Below are positions 52,361 to 61,724 of a DNA stretch of 64,000 nucleotides, piece by piece. A model generated the notes under the pieces. It was given only the letters and a program-made list of their open reading frames with translations. It was not told the origin of the DNA and searched no databases. The position numbers and the translations under genes were made by a program. Position 1 is the first letter of the stretch; the number at the start of each line of letters is the position of its first letter. Origin of the DNA: Sporolactobacillus sp. THM19-2 (GTDB lineage Bacteria; Bacillota; Bacilli; Bacillales; Sporolactobacillaceae); contig NZ_SEMC01000001.1 in NCBI RefSeq assembly GCF_004153195.1, positions 248,001-312,000 on the forward strand. The letters are read 5' to 3'.

Positions 52361-53089
52361 GAGGATTTGTACAGTAGGGGAGGCCTGCTGAAGCGTTCGG
52401 GACTATAGAAATTGACGGACTAAGTTGCCTTTTGTTCCTGCCACCTGGGCGGCAGGAACAAACCCAGTGATACCGCTGAATGTCCAGATGGCTAATTTAT
52501 TATTGCAATCTATCTATTAAATATATTTCTCTTATCGCGTGAAAAAAACAAAAAAGGGAGTGATCGTAATGAAAGTACACAACGTCCTGGCCAGAATGTG
52601 CAAGTGGCTGCGCGATAGAGTGAATAAAAATGGCTTGCATGGAAACAGACACGAATCTTCATGGAGGGATGGTGAAGAATGGTTCGCGGTACCGCGAACG
52701 TCCTGGCTCTTTTTTGATTTCCAAATAAAAAACGTACGCTATTTCTTGCTATCATATCGATGCGGAACAAAAGTCCCATGGTTTCTCGGGAGACGACCAT
52801 GGACTTTTTCAAAAAGAAATAGGGTCAAAGACCAACGCTTATAAAATCCGAATCAGAAGAGACTTTCCTGATGGTGAAGACGATGCATTTATCCCGTTGC
52901 ACGCGTACTTAAGCAGTTAACAGAGACGGTGAATCAAGGGATAGAGTGAGAAAAATGGTAATGGAAAATAAAATACTCTCCGGGGAAATGGGCTATATCT
53001 ATCTGGTCACTTGAAAAGGTGCATGATGTCACTAAAAATAAAATTCTGCACCAATTCGCTCCCAACACCTCTTTCAACCAAATAATGGA
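52361..53089. other. Gene-poor stretch with hairpins and possible gene remnants
   Basis: No convincing gene in about 730 bases. It holds a 9-bp hairpin (GTTCCTGCC/GGCAGGAAC near 52434-52459), a GGGAG site before an ATG at 52569, an 11-base repeat AACGTCCTGGC at 52581 and 52698, and an 18-base palindrome GTTCGCGGTACCGCGAAC near 52684. There is also a terminator-like hairpin at 52770-52812 (AAAGTCCCATGGT with ACCATGGACTTTTT). One short frame ending near 52920 (AYKIRIRRDFPDGEDDAF) looks protein-like. It may be a decayed gene or a structured RNA. Confidence 0.35.
52770..52812 (+). terminator. Terminator-like hairpin in the gene-poor stretch
   Basis: A 12-13 bp stem with one bulge followed by ACTTTTT on the plus strand; the minus side also has TTTTG. 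Confidence 0.6.
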
Positions 53090-53120
53090 AAAATAAAAAA
53101 GCCTTATGTATCAAGGCTTT
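53090..53120 (-). terminator. Terminator after tRNA-Arg
   Basis: AAGCCTT pairs with AAGGCTT and the minus strand continues TTTTTATTTTT. Confidence 0.85.
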
Positions 53121-53126
53121 CCACGA

Positions 53127-53200
<74 letters not shown>

Positions 53201-53296
53201 AAATTATCTTTATGTTAACGACCTTTATTATTTTAGTGTTTCGTTGAACGTCTGTCAATGTATTCTCAAATTTTTTGTCATCCGGCCTGATCCGGT

Positions 53297-53956
53297 TTAT
53301 TTTTTGCTCAGCTTTTTTCCTGCGATAAGCAGGATGATCATCCCGATGGCAATAAGGCCAAGGATGAGCAGTGCGGCATGCAGAAAGAAGGTCTCCGGGA
53401 GAATGGTGATGACCGGGTCTGAAGCCGCATCGAAAATCCAGTAATCATTTGTAAAAAATATTTCGTGAAAAACGACAAAGGCTGTGTTGAAATCCAGTAC
53501 AAATGCAATCAGCGGGATCACCGTAAACAGAGCTAAAGCAGTTGCCGTGATTTTCAGAAAGAGAAAATCCTTCTTCTTAATATTAACATACAGACCGATT
53601 GCACTGATGATCCCGGTTATGGCGATAAGCAGATAGATGGCGGTAAAGATCCGCTTCACATCCTGAAAGTGGATCGCTCCATGGGTTGAATAGTCCAGGG
53701 ACGGAAGATGAAACTCCTGAGGAACCGGATTCAATAGAAAATTAATCATGTAATTGTAATTTTCAGTTATCGTATCCCGGTCGAGGCCGGATTGCTCTTC
53801 AATATTCAGATAACCGATATCAAAATAATAAAGCGGCTTAAAAAGAAGTGTAATCTGAACAGCTGTACAAATGATAAAAAGGGCGAGGCTGAAAGAGAGC
53901 AGCAGCTGATAGATTCGGTAAGCGGAAAAAGGCAAAGTGGACACATCCTTAGCCAT
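53297..53956 (-). CDS. TIGR01906/DUF1461 family membrane protein
   Basis: This 219-residue integral membrane protein has four hydrophobic helices (about residues 15-40, 102-125, 133-155 and 190-214). A conserved extracytoplasmic region between helices I and II includes ENYNYMINFLLNP and the HFQDVK segment, the pattern of DUF1461 proteins of Firmicutes. Function is unknown. It has no coupled neighbours and reads toward the tRNA gene. Confidence 0.82.
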   Translation of the reverse strand: MAKDVSTLPFSAYRIYQLLLSFSLALFIICTAVQITLLFKPLYYFDIGYLNIEEQSGLDRDTITENYNYMINFLLNPVPQEFHLPSLDYSTHGAIHFQDVKRIFTAIYLLIAITGIISAIGLYVNIKKKDFLFLKITATALALFTVIPLIAFVLDFNTAFVVFHEIFFTNDYWIFDAASDPVITILPETFFLHAALLILGLIAIGMIILLIAGKKLSKK

Positions 53957-54224
53957 GAATGGTGATGCAATTTTGATAGAAAGCTATTCTGTTCTATATG
54001 ATACCAGAAACAGCACGTGAAGAGAAATAGCCTGGTATGATCGTAAATGTGAACGAACCTTTATGTGTAAAATATTTCCCGGTGGGGGATTTAGCAGAAA
54101 GTCATAACGTATATGTACTAATGGATGGGCCGGGTTGCAGAGGACCTCCTGACAGATGACCGGGTCGCATCACAGCGGTATAATAAAAGTATGACTGTTA
54201 CTATGCAAAACGGGGGAATGTGTT

Positions 54225-55388
54225 TTGGATCCATTTATTTTTCATAATCCGACAAAGCTGATTTTCGGAAAGGGCCAGCTTGAGAAACTGAAAACAGAAA
54301 TACCGAAATACGGCAGAAGAGTGCTGCTTGTATATGGCGGCGGCAGTATTAAACGGACCGGACTTTACGATCAGGTAAGGGCGATCCTGGACGGCCTGCA
54401 CGCTGAAGTATCTGAGCTGCCCGGAGTAGAACCGAATCCGAGACTGACAACGGTTAAACGAGGCATTGATATCTGTGCGACAGAGGACATCCAGTTTCTT
54501 CTGGCAGTCGGCGGCGGCAGCGTTATCGACTGCACGAAAGCCATTGCGGTTGGCGCACGCTTTGACGGCGACCCGTGGGAATTTGTCACCCGGAAAAAGC
54601 CGGTTTACGATGCGCTTCCTTTTGGAACGGTGCTGACGCTTGCCGCAACCGGATCGGAAATGAATCCTAATTCAGTCATTACGAACTGGGACACGCATGA
54701 AAAATATGGATGGAGCTGCGCTTATTCCTATCCGGCATTTTCCATTCTCGACCCGACGTTTACCATTTCTGTACCAAAGAATCAGACCATTTACGGTATG
54801 GTCGATATGATGGCCCATGTTTTTGAACACTACTTTCACCAGGCGAAACATACCCCTCTTCAGGACAGAATGTGTGAGTCTATTCTGCAAACGGTCATGG
54901 AAGAAGCACCTGAACTGGTTAATGACCTGCATAATTATGAACTCCGTGAAACGATCCTGTACTGCGGCACGATGGCACTGAACGGCATGGTGTCGATGGG
55001 TTTCAATGGCGACTGGGCATCGCATAATATTGAGCATGCTGTATCCGCGGTATATGATATTCCGCATGGCGGCGGACTCGCAATCCTCTTCCCGAACTGG
55101 ATGAAACATAATGTGGATGTAAACGTCAATCGTTTCAGGCAACTGGCCGTACGTGTTTTTCATGTCGATCCGCAGGGAAAATCAGACCGTGATACAGCCC
55201 TCGAAGGGATTGAAGCACTGCGCCGTTTCTGGTCGTCCATAGGTGCACCGAGCCGCCTCGCCGATTATGATATTGATGACAGCAAGATTGATCTGATTGC
55301 CGACCGGGCCATGGCCAGAGGTAACTTTGGCCAGTTTAAGCAGCTGGACCGTGAAGATACGCTGGCCATCCTTCGCGCGTCGCTCTGA
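54225..55388 (+). CDS. Iron-containing alcohol dehydrogenase (butanol dehydrogenase type)
   Basis: This 387-residue NAD(P)H-dependent enzyme of the group III iron alcohol dehydrogenases is close to YugJ/BdhA types. It has the dinucleotide-binding [13 protein letters not shown] near residue 90, and the metal site residues in [30 protein letters not shown] and related histidines. It probably reduces short-chain aldehydes to regenerate NAD(P)+. TTG 54225 is the start, nine bases after GGGGGA. A TATAAT lies at 54179. Confidence 0.92.
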   Translation: MDPFIFHNPTKLIFGKGQLEKLKTEIPKYGRRVLLVYGGGSIKRTGLYDQVRAILDGLHAEVSELPGVEPNPRLTTVKRGIDICATEDIQFLLAVGGGSVIDCTKAIAVGARFDGDPWEFVTRKKPVYDALPFGTVLTLAATGSEMNPNSVITNWDTHEKYGWSCAYSYPAFSILDPTFTISVPKNQTIYGMVDMMAHVFEHYFHQAKHTPLQDRMCESILQTVMEEAPELVNDLHNYELRETILYCGTMALNGMVSMGFNGDWASHNIEHAVSAVYDIPHGGGLAILFPNWMKHNVDVNVNRFRQLAVRVFHVDPQGKSDRDTALEGIEALRRFWSSIGAPSRLADYDIDDSKIDLIADRAMARGNFGQFKQLDREDTLAILRASL

Positions 55389-55396
55389 TCTTTTTT

Positions 55397-55609
55397 CCCG
55401 CCTGAACGGGCAGGTCTGCCTCAGGGTCATGAGGGGAAACGAACATGCTCGGGTGGGGGGGATCACTGCCTGAAGCAGCCCAATGAATCCAACGAACAAT
55501 CAGGAGGGGATGCGTGCAGACTAAAAACGGGGACGTCCTGTTGCAACGCCCGCCCAAGCACGTCCTGCGCGCTCGAAGCCTCCCTGCTGATTGAAGCTTC
55601 ATTTTATCA
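55397..55609 (+). repeat. Dispersed intergenic repeat, copy B (full length)
   Basis: It aligns over its whole length with copy A (5276-5488), sharing CCCGCCTGAACGGGCAGGT, GGGTCATGAGG, AAACGAACATG, GGATGCG, two ACGTCCTG boxes and CTGATTGAAGCTTC. It lies inside the 3' untranslated region of the alcohol dehydrogenase gene, before the terminator at 55612. Confidence 0.85.
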
Positions 55610-55611
55610 GG

Positions 55612-55637
55612 CCGTTCTGATCATAAGGACGGTTTTT
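55612..55637 (+). terminator. Terminator after the alcohol dehydrogenase and repeat B
   Basis: CCGTTC pairs with GGACGG (one T-G pair) around a nine-base loop, followed by TTTTT. Confidence 0.65.
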
Positions 55638-55646
55638 GACACTGAC

Positions 55647-55997
55647 TTATTCTTTGAGGCAGATCCCTGTGATGTCCCGGAATGCGACTTTCCATGAGAC
55701 GCCAAAGTGGTCGCTGATCTCAATTTCACGGAAAGGACCGTCCGGAAGCCGGAGTTGTCCGGACATCTTTCTGATAAATCCATCTTTATAGTATGAGACG
55801 GTGGCAGGTATCTTCCCGGCAGCTGCCCGGGCGATCTTCTGCCCGATTTCTTCCCTTTCCTGTTCATCAAGAAGCGGGCGCTCTATTTTTTCATTATCCC
55901 GGAGATGGTTTCGGAGTGCCTGAACATGTTCCGGAAGCATCATCCGACTGGACTCCCAGCGCAGATTTTGTCCCGGAGTCAGTTTATTTTTTTTCAT
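55647..55997 (-). CDS. YolD-like family protein
   Basis: This 116-residue protein resembles YolD/YqiH-type proteins that are encoded next to UvrX-like Y-family polymerases in Bacilli. The family features are the N-terminal LRWESSRMMLPEHVQAL and a C-terminal beta-rich segment with the GFIRKMSGQL and FREIEISDHFG motifs. Its role is unknown, probably linked to the polymerase. The start overlaps the polymerase stop by four bases. Confidence 0.85.
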   Translation of the reverse strand: MKKNKLTPGQNLRWESSRMMLPEHVQALRNHLRDNEKIERPLLDEQEREEIGQKIARAAAGKIPATVSYYKDGFIRKMSGQLRLPDGPFREIEISDHFGVSWKVAFRDITGICLKE

Positions 55998-57220
55998 TTA
56001 TAATGCCCCCCTATTTTTGATGCACGTGCCCGTAACTGACTGGAAGGCAGCAGTGAAGGCCCGCGGAAAATCGCTGTTCTCCCGTATTTTCGGTATATCG
56101 TATCAACGGCGGCACTCAGACGTTCTTTTTCGTCCAGCCGTCCGAAAAGATCCAGCTGGCAATTGTCGGCAGGCTGAAGTTCAGACAGGGTGACGGAGGC
56201 GGCACGTACCGGCAACCGGTCCCAGTTCTCTGTGAACAGCCGGTTTGCCGCCCGGTAAATATCCATACCGAAACGGGTGGCAAAAGGCAGCCTGGTCTGC
56301 CGGTGAAAACCGGTATGGCGGTCAAAACTGCCGGAGATGCCGACGGATACCACGCATCCCATGTAATTTTTCGAACGTGCCCGGTAGGCCACTTCTTCAC
56401 TGAGTTCAAGCAGAATCACACGAATATCTTTAATGTCCGGATAGTCGTAAGGCAGCGTCATATGATGTCCGACAGCCTTCTGTCCGCTGAAGGTGCCGCA
56501 AGAGACAGGGGAAGAATCGATGCCATGGGCGGTCATCCACAGCAGTTCACCGTTCACCCCCCATCTTTTGCGCAACAGGCCGAGCGGATAACGGGCCAGA
56601 TGGCCGATTTTCCTCAGGCCCATGCCGATCAGATGACGCTCCATCCGATGGCCGACGCCAAACAGTTCACCGACCGGAAGTGGCCACAGGCAATGTTCCA
56701 GATTATCGTGATTCAGCTCGAAAATACCCGTTTTATTCTTTTTACCAAAATGGTCGCAGGCCATCTTGGCCAGAACCTTATTGGGCCCGATACCGACTCT
56801 GGCGTAGATGCCGGCCTGGTTCAGTATCGTCTGCTGGATTTCCCGGGCGGCTGCATGCGGTGATGTATAGAAATGCATGCTTCCGGTCATGTCGATAAAT
56901 TGTTCGTCAATGGAGTAGGGCTCAACAAGATCGGTAAATTGTTCGAGAATCCGGGTAATCTGTATGGAAACATCAATATAATGCTGCATCCTCGGTCTGC
57001 AGATCACAGCCTGCGGACATTTGGCAAGCGCCTGCCCGAGCGGCTCGGCAGTGGAGACACCATACGATTTGGCAAGAGGGCAGGCCGCAAGCACAATGCC
57101 GCTCCGCTGCTCCGGATCACCGGCGACAATCAGTGGTTTGTTTCTGAACTCCGGGTGATCCGCTTTCTCACAGGAAGCATAAAATGTCTGCATATCTACA
57201 AGAAAGATCACACGATCCAT
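55994..57220 (-). CDS. uvrX: Y-family DNA polymerase of the UvrX/YqjW type
   Basis: This 408-residue translesion polymerase begins MDRVIFLVDMQTFYASCEKA, with the catalytic Asp9 and steric-gate region, and has the second catalytic motif YSIDEQFIDM. A helix-hairpin-helix region (PVGELFGVGHRMERHL) and a little-finger domain follow. It is the UvrX type rather than DinB. The upstream region has two LexA-box-like sequences, so it should be DNA-damage inducible. yolD is translationally coupled. Confidence 0.92.
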   Translation of the reverse strand: MDRVIFLVDMQTFYASCEKADHPEFRNKPLIVAGDPEQRSGIVLAACPLAKSYGVSTAEPLGQALAKCPQAVICRPRMQHYIDVSIQITRILEQFTDLVEPYSIDEQFIDMTGSMHFYTSPHAAAREIQQTILNQAGIYARVGIGPNKVLAKMACDHFGKKNKTGIFELNHDNLEHCLWPLPVGELFGVGHRMERHLIGMGLRKIGHLARYPLGLLRKRWGVNGELLWMTAHGIDSSPVSCGTFSGQKAVGHHMTLPYDYPDIKDIRVILLELSEEVAYRARSKNYMGCVVSVGISGSFDRHTGFHRQTRLPFATRFGMDIYRAANRLFTENWDRLPVRAASVTLSELQPADNCQLDLFGRLDEKERLSAAVDTIYRKYGRTAIFRGPSLLPSSQLRARASKIGGHYK

Positions 57221-57245
57221 TTTCAGTCCCCCGAATAAATAATAA

Positions 57246-57301
57246 TTTTATTATACACGAATATATGTTCCTTATGACAGGAAAATAAAAACATATGTTC
57301 C
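57246..57301 (-). promoter_or_regulatory. uvrX promoter with two LexA-box-like sites
   Basis: CGAATATATGTTCC at 57258-57271 fits the Bacillus LexA box with two mismatches and overlaps the spacer of a minus-strand promoter with TATAAT (plus 57250-57255). A second site, AAAACATATGTTCC at 57288-57301, lies 30 bases away, with three mismatches. Confidence 0.75.
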
Positions 57302-57390
57302 TGATGCACGAGCGATCATCGATTGCTTCTCAGTTTTCTGTTCAAATCAAGTCGGTTATAATAAAAGGAACATACATAGAGGTGGATCAT

Positions 57391-58635
57391 ATGGAAAAAT
57401 ATAGGGAAGAACTCAGGAAATTTGCACGGCTCGCGGTAAAAACCGGTGTCAATCTTCAGAAAGGGCAGGGTCTTGTCATCGCTGCACCAATCGAAGCTGC
57501 CCGTTTTGCAAATAAGGTCACGGAGGAGGCCTACAAGGCAGGAGCCAGAGATGTTCACCTTGAGTGGCTTGATGATACGACCCGGCTGCTTCGTTTTCAG
57601 CATGCGCCGCTTGAAGCACTCAAAAATCCCGCGCCCTGGAAATTCTATGCGGAAAATGAAGCGGTGAAAGATAATTATGCCTTTTTGAGCATTTATGGAC
57701 CGAATCCGGATCTTCTGGAAGAAGTGGACGGCGCACGTGTGGCTGCCTATATGCGTTCAGCCGGCAAAAACAGTGCGACGTTCCGGGAGTATATGATGAA
57801 CAACAGGGTCCAGTGGTCGATTATCGCCTATCCGACTGTTGCATGGACGAAGAAGGTCTTTCCGGATCAGCCGATCGCCAGGGGACAGGAACTGCTGATG
57901 AAGGAAATTCTGCGGATCAGCCGTGTGGCAGGTCATGAAGATCCGGTTGCCGCGTGGAAGGAACATGACAGAAAACTGCACACAGTCAAGGATTTTTTAA
58001 ACGCACGAAAATTCAAAAAGCTGATCTACAGCGCGCCGGGAACCCATCTGACGATCGGTTTGCCTGAAGGACATATCTGGTGCGGCGGCGATGAATCGAG
58101 CGAAGCCGGCGTGCCGTTTAACGCGAATATTCCAACTGAGGAAGTGTTTACCCTGCCGGATAAACGGGGGGTAAACGGAACCGTATCCAGTACGATGCCG
58201 CTGAACTACGATGGCAAGGTGATTGATCACTTCTCTGTGACGTTTAAAGACGGAGCTGTTGTTGCTTTTAAGGCGGAGAAGGGTGAAGAGGCACTGAGAC
58301 ATTTGATCGAGGTGGACGAGGGATCCTGCCGGCTTGGTGAAGTGGCTCTGGTCCCGCATCATTCTCCGGTATCGGAATCCGGACTGATTTTTTACAATAC
58401 GCTGTTCGATGAGAACGCATCCTGTCATCTGGCACTGGGCAAAGCCTACCCGACCTGTGCAGAAGGCGGGAGCACGATGGATCAGGCGCAGCTTGATCAG
58501 GCCGGTATCAATAACAGTATTGTCCATGAGGATTTCATGGTCGGGTCCGAAGCACTTGATATTGACGGGGTACAGACGGATGGAACACAGATACCTGTGT
58601 TCCGCAAAGGTGAATGGGCTCTGCCCATGAACTAA
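57391..58635 (+). CDS. Aminopeptidase, family M29 (AmpS/PepS type)
   Basis: This 414-residue metallo-aminopeptidase of family M29 contains the metal-binding regions PTEEVFTLPDKRGVNGTV, E..F..TLFDENASCHLALG and NNSIVHEDFMVGS. It removes N-terminal residues from peptides in the cytoplasm. The start at 57391 follows GAGGTGG and gives the family's usual length; the longer frame to 57295 crosses the divergent promoter region. A TATAAT lies at 57356. Confidence 0.95.
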   Translation: MEKYREELRKFARLAVKTGVNLQKGQGLVIAAPIEAARFANKVTEEAYKAGARDVHLEWLDDTTRLLRFQHAPLEALKNPAPWKFYAENEAVKDNYAFLSIYGPNPDLLEEVDGARVAAYMRSAGKNSATFREYMMNNRVQWSIIAYPTVAWTKKVFPDQPIARGQELLMKEILRISRVAGHEDPVAAWKEHDRKLHTVKDFLNARKFKKLIYSAPGTHLTIGLPEGHIWCGGDESSEAGVPFNANIPTEEVFTLPDKRGVNGTVSSTMPLNYDGKVIDHFSVTFKDGAVVAFKAEKGEEALRHLIEVDEGSCRLGEVALVPHHSPVSESGLIFYNTLFDENASCHLALGKAYPTCAEGGSTMDQAQLDQAGINNSIVHEDFMVGSEALDIDGVQTDGTQIPVFRKGEWALPMN

Positions 58636-58720
58636 AGAATGGGTACGTACGCCACATTGCGAAGCACCAGCGAAACTGATATTCTAAAAACAACCATAAA
58701 ATGGAACGGGACGGGACAGG

Positions 58721-59758
58721 ATGAAAAGAAACAGAAAAAAAAGACCGGTACGGCATGACGGCAATCTGGTCCTTTTTCCCGATCTTGAAAGCCGGCTTCT
58801 AAACAAAGCGATGACCCTGGTCGAAGAAAAAAAATACAGGGAAGCGCGCCCCCTGTTCGGCAAACTTCTGAGGCTGAATGTTCATGATATCAAGGGCCTG
58901 TACGGATGGGCGATCTGTTCGGTGGAACTCGGGGAATACAGCCAGGCTGAAGGTGCCGTCCGACAGCTTCTGACCGACGGTGCCCCTTATTATTATGATG
59001 TGTTCAGACTCTATCTGACCATTTTAATCGAGAAAAAGGATTATCATATGGCCCTTCATGAAATCCGGAAAGTGAACAAAGAAAAGGACATGTCCGCCGA
59101 TCTTCAGGAATTTCTCAGACAGATGGAAAAGCTTTGTGAGATTCGTCTGAATGAAAAACAAAACAGGGGTGGAGCGCCCGGACGGACCGCGAAAAGTCCT
59201 GATGATGCTTCACTGGATTTATCCGGATTTAAGCAGGCAGATCAGAAAACCCAACTGCTGCTTGCCAGGAATCTGGCGAATCAGCTGAACCGTAAGAGCC
59301 TGCCGAAAGTTGAGCAGTTTCTGCTTGACAAAAATCAGAATTCCGAAATCAAAACGATGCTGATGTGTGCTGTTAAGGAGAGTGGTTTGGTTGACGGGAT
59401 TAATGTGTGGAAGTTCGGGAAAGTGTATCATGCAACGTTCAACGAAAATTTTTTGAACAAAACCTTTGCCGGACGGGTTGAAAAACATATTCGGGACGTG
59501 CTGGATTCCGAAAATCCGACACTGGCTGATCTGGCGGCGGACGTGTGCCGTTTCTTCACCATGCAGATCTATCCCAGACCTTTTGACCCCCCGTCAATCA
59601 ATGTATGGGCCGCTGTATTTACTGTTCAGGCTGCAGAGGCAGGAAACATGCAAAAGGATATTGCCGGTATGCTTAGACTGTTTGACGTTCAGGAAAGTGA
59701 CTTTCAAAAAGCCTGTTCCATGATTAGCGACGTTGAGCGTTTCGGAATAAATGAATAA
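58721..59758 (+). CDS. ysoA: Tetratricopeptide-repeat protein (YsoA-like)
   Basis: This 345-residue protein has TPR-like helical repeats in its first 130 residues (for example NKAMTLVEEKKYREARPLFGKLL and WAICSVELGEYSQAEGAVRQLL). A middle and C-terminal part without known motifs follows. YsoA lies upstream of tig in B. subtilis, and the position here is the same. It has no signal peptide. The function is unknown; protein interaction is likely. The ATG has no strong site, with GGGACGGGACAGG just upstream. Confidence 0.82.
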   Translation: MKRNRKKRPVRHDGNLVLFPDLESRLLNKAMTLVEEKKYREARPLFGKLLRLNVHDIKGLYGWAICSVELGEYSQAEGAVRQLLTDGAPYYYDVFRLYLTILIEKKDYHMALHEIRKVNKEKDMSADLQEFLRQMEKLCEIRLNEKQNRGGAPGRTAKSPDDASLDLSGFKQADQKTQLLLARNLANQLNRKSLPKVEQFLLDKNQNSEIKTMLMCAVKESGLVDGINVWKFGKVYHATFNENFLNKTFAGRVEKHIRDVLDSENPTLADLAADVCRFFTMQIYPRPFDPPSINVWAAVFTVQAAEAGNMQKDIAGMLRLFDVQESDFQKACSMISDVERFGINE

Positions 59759-59936
59759 GGACGGGTGCGATTTCGTTCATTTCGGTTTTTCAGAGAAGGG
59801 ACTTATGTTATAATAGCGTAGTTGCATTGTTTTACTGTTATTGTGGGTATTTATTGCGCGGCGGATGTCCGCCTGAAAAGGGGAAGATACAGCTCTGCTG
59901 CAAAGAATGAAGATAGATGTTGGAGGTAAGAATGAA

Positions 59937-61265
59937 ATGACTGTAGAAGCAAAATGGGAAAAAACAAAGGGCAATGTGGGTACGCTGACATTTGGAGTCG
60001 ATGCCGACAGTTTTGATCAGGCACTTGACAAAGCCTTTAAAAAAGTAGTGAAAAAAGTCACTGTCCCGGGTTTCCGTAAAGGACGCGTCCCGCGCGGTCT
60101 GTTCGAACGCCGTTTCGGGGTTGAAGCGCTGTATGAAGATGCCATTGATTTTGTTCTGCCGTCTGCTTATTCCGAAGCTATTGACCAGACGGGAATTGAA
60201 CCGGTGGACAAGCCGCAGGTTGATGTGAAAGAAATCGGCAAGGGCAAAAAGCTCGTCCTGAAGGCTGATGTTACGGTAAAACCTGAAGTAAAACTCGGCG
60301 ACTACAAAGGCCTTGAAGTAGAAGACAAGAATACTGAAGTCACTGATGCAGATGTGGACCACGAAATCAGTCATCTCCAGGAACGCTATGCGGAACTGGT
60401 TGTTAAGGATGACGGTAAAATTGAAAAAGGGGATACCGCGGTCATCGATTTTGACGGATACGTTGACGGTAAACCTTTTGAAGGCGGCAAAGCGGAAAAT
60501 TATTCTCTTGAAATTGGTTCCGGTTCCTTCATCCCCGGCTTTGAAGATCAACTGATCGGTCTCGGGGTCGATGATGAAAAAGATGTCAACGTGACATTCC
60601 CGAAAGATTATCATGCAGAGGAGCTGAAAGGGAAAGAAGCGACCTTTAAGGTAAAGGTTCACGAAATCAAGCAGAAACAGCTTCCGAAGCTGGATGACGA
60701 ATTTGCCAAGGACGTGGACGATGATGTGGATACCTTCGATGCTCTGAAGGAGAAAATTAAAAATCATCTGAAAGAACACAGAGAACAGGACGCAGTAAAC
60801 AGCAAACGTGACAGCGTTGTTGAGCAGGCCTCTGAAAACGCTGAGATCGACATTCCTGAAGTTATGATTACCAATGAACAGGATAACATGCTGAAGGAAT
60901 TTGAACAGCGTCTGAAAGCACAGGGTCTGTCACTCGATATGTACACAAAATTGTCAGGTACAAATAAAGATGCACTTCGTGACCAGATGAAAGCAGACGC
61001 CGAAAAGAGAGTACGCGCCAATCTGACACTTGAAGCGATCGCCAAAGCTGAAAATATTGAGCCGGCTGAAGAAGAAGTAGAAGAAGAACTGAAGAAACTG
61101 TCTGAATCCTACAAAATCAGTGTTGATCAGCTGAAAAAAGCACTCGGAAGCAATAATTTTATTAAGGAAGAACTCCGGCTGCGCAAAGCGGTTGATCTGC
61201 TCGTAGAATCCAGCAAACCCAAGCCCGCTGATAAAGCTGAAAAGAAAGCCGAAGAAGAAAAATAA
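59937..61265 (+). CDS. tig: Trigger factor
   Basis: Trigger factor is the ribosome-bound chaperone and peptidyl-prolyl isomerase. The 442-residue protein has the ribosome-binding signature GFRKGRVPR at residues 44-52, a central FKBP-type domain (residues 160-245 with [14 protein letters not shown]), and a C-terminal chaperone domain ending in a Lys/Glu-rich tail. GGAGG lies ten bases before ATG 59937; the frame to 59907 is ignored. A TATAAT at about 59809 suggests its own promoter and a 120-base leader. Confidence 0.97.
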   Translation: MTVEAKWEKTKGNVGTLTFGVDADSFDQALDKAFKKVVKKVTVPGFRKGRVPRGLFERRFGVEALYEDAIDFVLPSAYSEAIDQTGIEPVDKPQVDVKEIGKGKKLVLKADVTVKPEVKLGDYKGLEVEDKNTEVTDADVDHEISHLQERYAELVVKDDGKIEKGDTAVIDFDGYVDGKPFEGGKAENYSLEIGSGSFIPGFEDQLIGLGVDDEKDVNVTFPKDYHAEELKGKEATFKVKVHEIKQKQLPKLDDEFAKDVDDDVDTFDALKEKIKNHLKEHREQDAVNSKRDSVVEQASENAEIDIPEVMITNEQDNMLKEFEQRLKAQGLSLDMYTKLSGTNKDALRDQMKADAEKRVRANLTLEAIAKAENIEPAEEEVEEELKKLSESYKISVDQLKKALGSNNFIKEELRLRKAVDLLVESSKPKPADKAEKKAEEEK

Positions 61266-61303
61266 ATATGCACAGCGAACCTGTGCCGGATACATTGAGA
61301 TAA

Positions 61304-61335
61304 ATGGACAGACGCGTCTGTATGCGCCTGTCCAT
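61304..61335 (+). terminator. Weak terminator after tig
   Basis: GGACAG..GCG pairs with CGCCTGTCC; the tail ATCTTCTT is only moderately T-rich. Confidence 0.5.
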
Positions 61336-61607
61336 CTTCTTAAATGACCATCCCTTCAGAACCAGGTTCTGTGGGTCAGTTATCTTTCTGTTCCATGCTT
61401 TCAGATCACAGACCTGTGGGTAAAGGGGTACATATTGTTTGAAACAGGGCATATGGCTTATCGGGATAGTTTTTTTATGTTACAATGCCTACATACAGAA
61501 AACAGGCTGACATTGAGGCCGCGTTTTCCGGCTGTACAAAGCAGGGTAAAACAGGCAGCAGGTAATCCATACCTGCAAAATGTTTTATCGCTGACAGGGA
61601 AAGAATA

Positions 61608-61694
61608 ATGAACAATGAATCAGCGTACGCTTATGCTGATGGAAGTGTGCCGGCGATAGAAAGAAAGAATGCTTCGCTCTTGTCTGGAGTTTGA
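61608..61694 (+). CDS. Possible 28-residue leader peptide upstream of clpX
   Basis: A short frame MNNESAYAYADGSVPAIERK... with a GGGAAAGAA site just before the ATG, ending 30 bases before the clpX start. It has no known family. It could be an upstream ORF that affects clpX translation or simply chance. Confidence 0.3.
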   Translation: MNNESAYAYADGSVPAIERKNASLLSGV

Positions 61695-61724
61695 AATGGC
61701 ACAGAAATGATGAGGGGTGAAAAC

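Noticed and set aside
52540-52715. A T-box riboswitch suggested by GGTACCGCG near 52690
   Set aside because: No AGGGTGG before it, no stem I elements, no specifier and no aminoacyl or amino acid gene downstream.
52510-52844. Opposed frames of about 100 codons (52539-52844 plus, 52510-52812 minus)
   Set aside because: Both cross strong hairpins, have odd compositions rich in Arg and Trp or Phe, and match no family; kept only as part of an unresolved region.
59838-60779. A 313-codon minus-strand frame across the start of tig
   Set aside because: Low-complexity Phe-rich translation, antisense to tig; the plus-strand gene has all trigger factor motifs.
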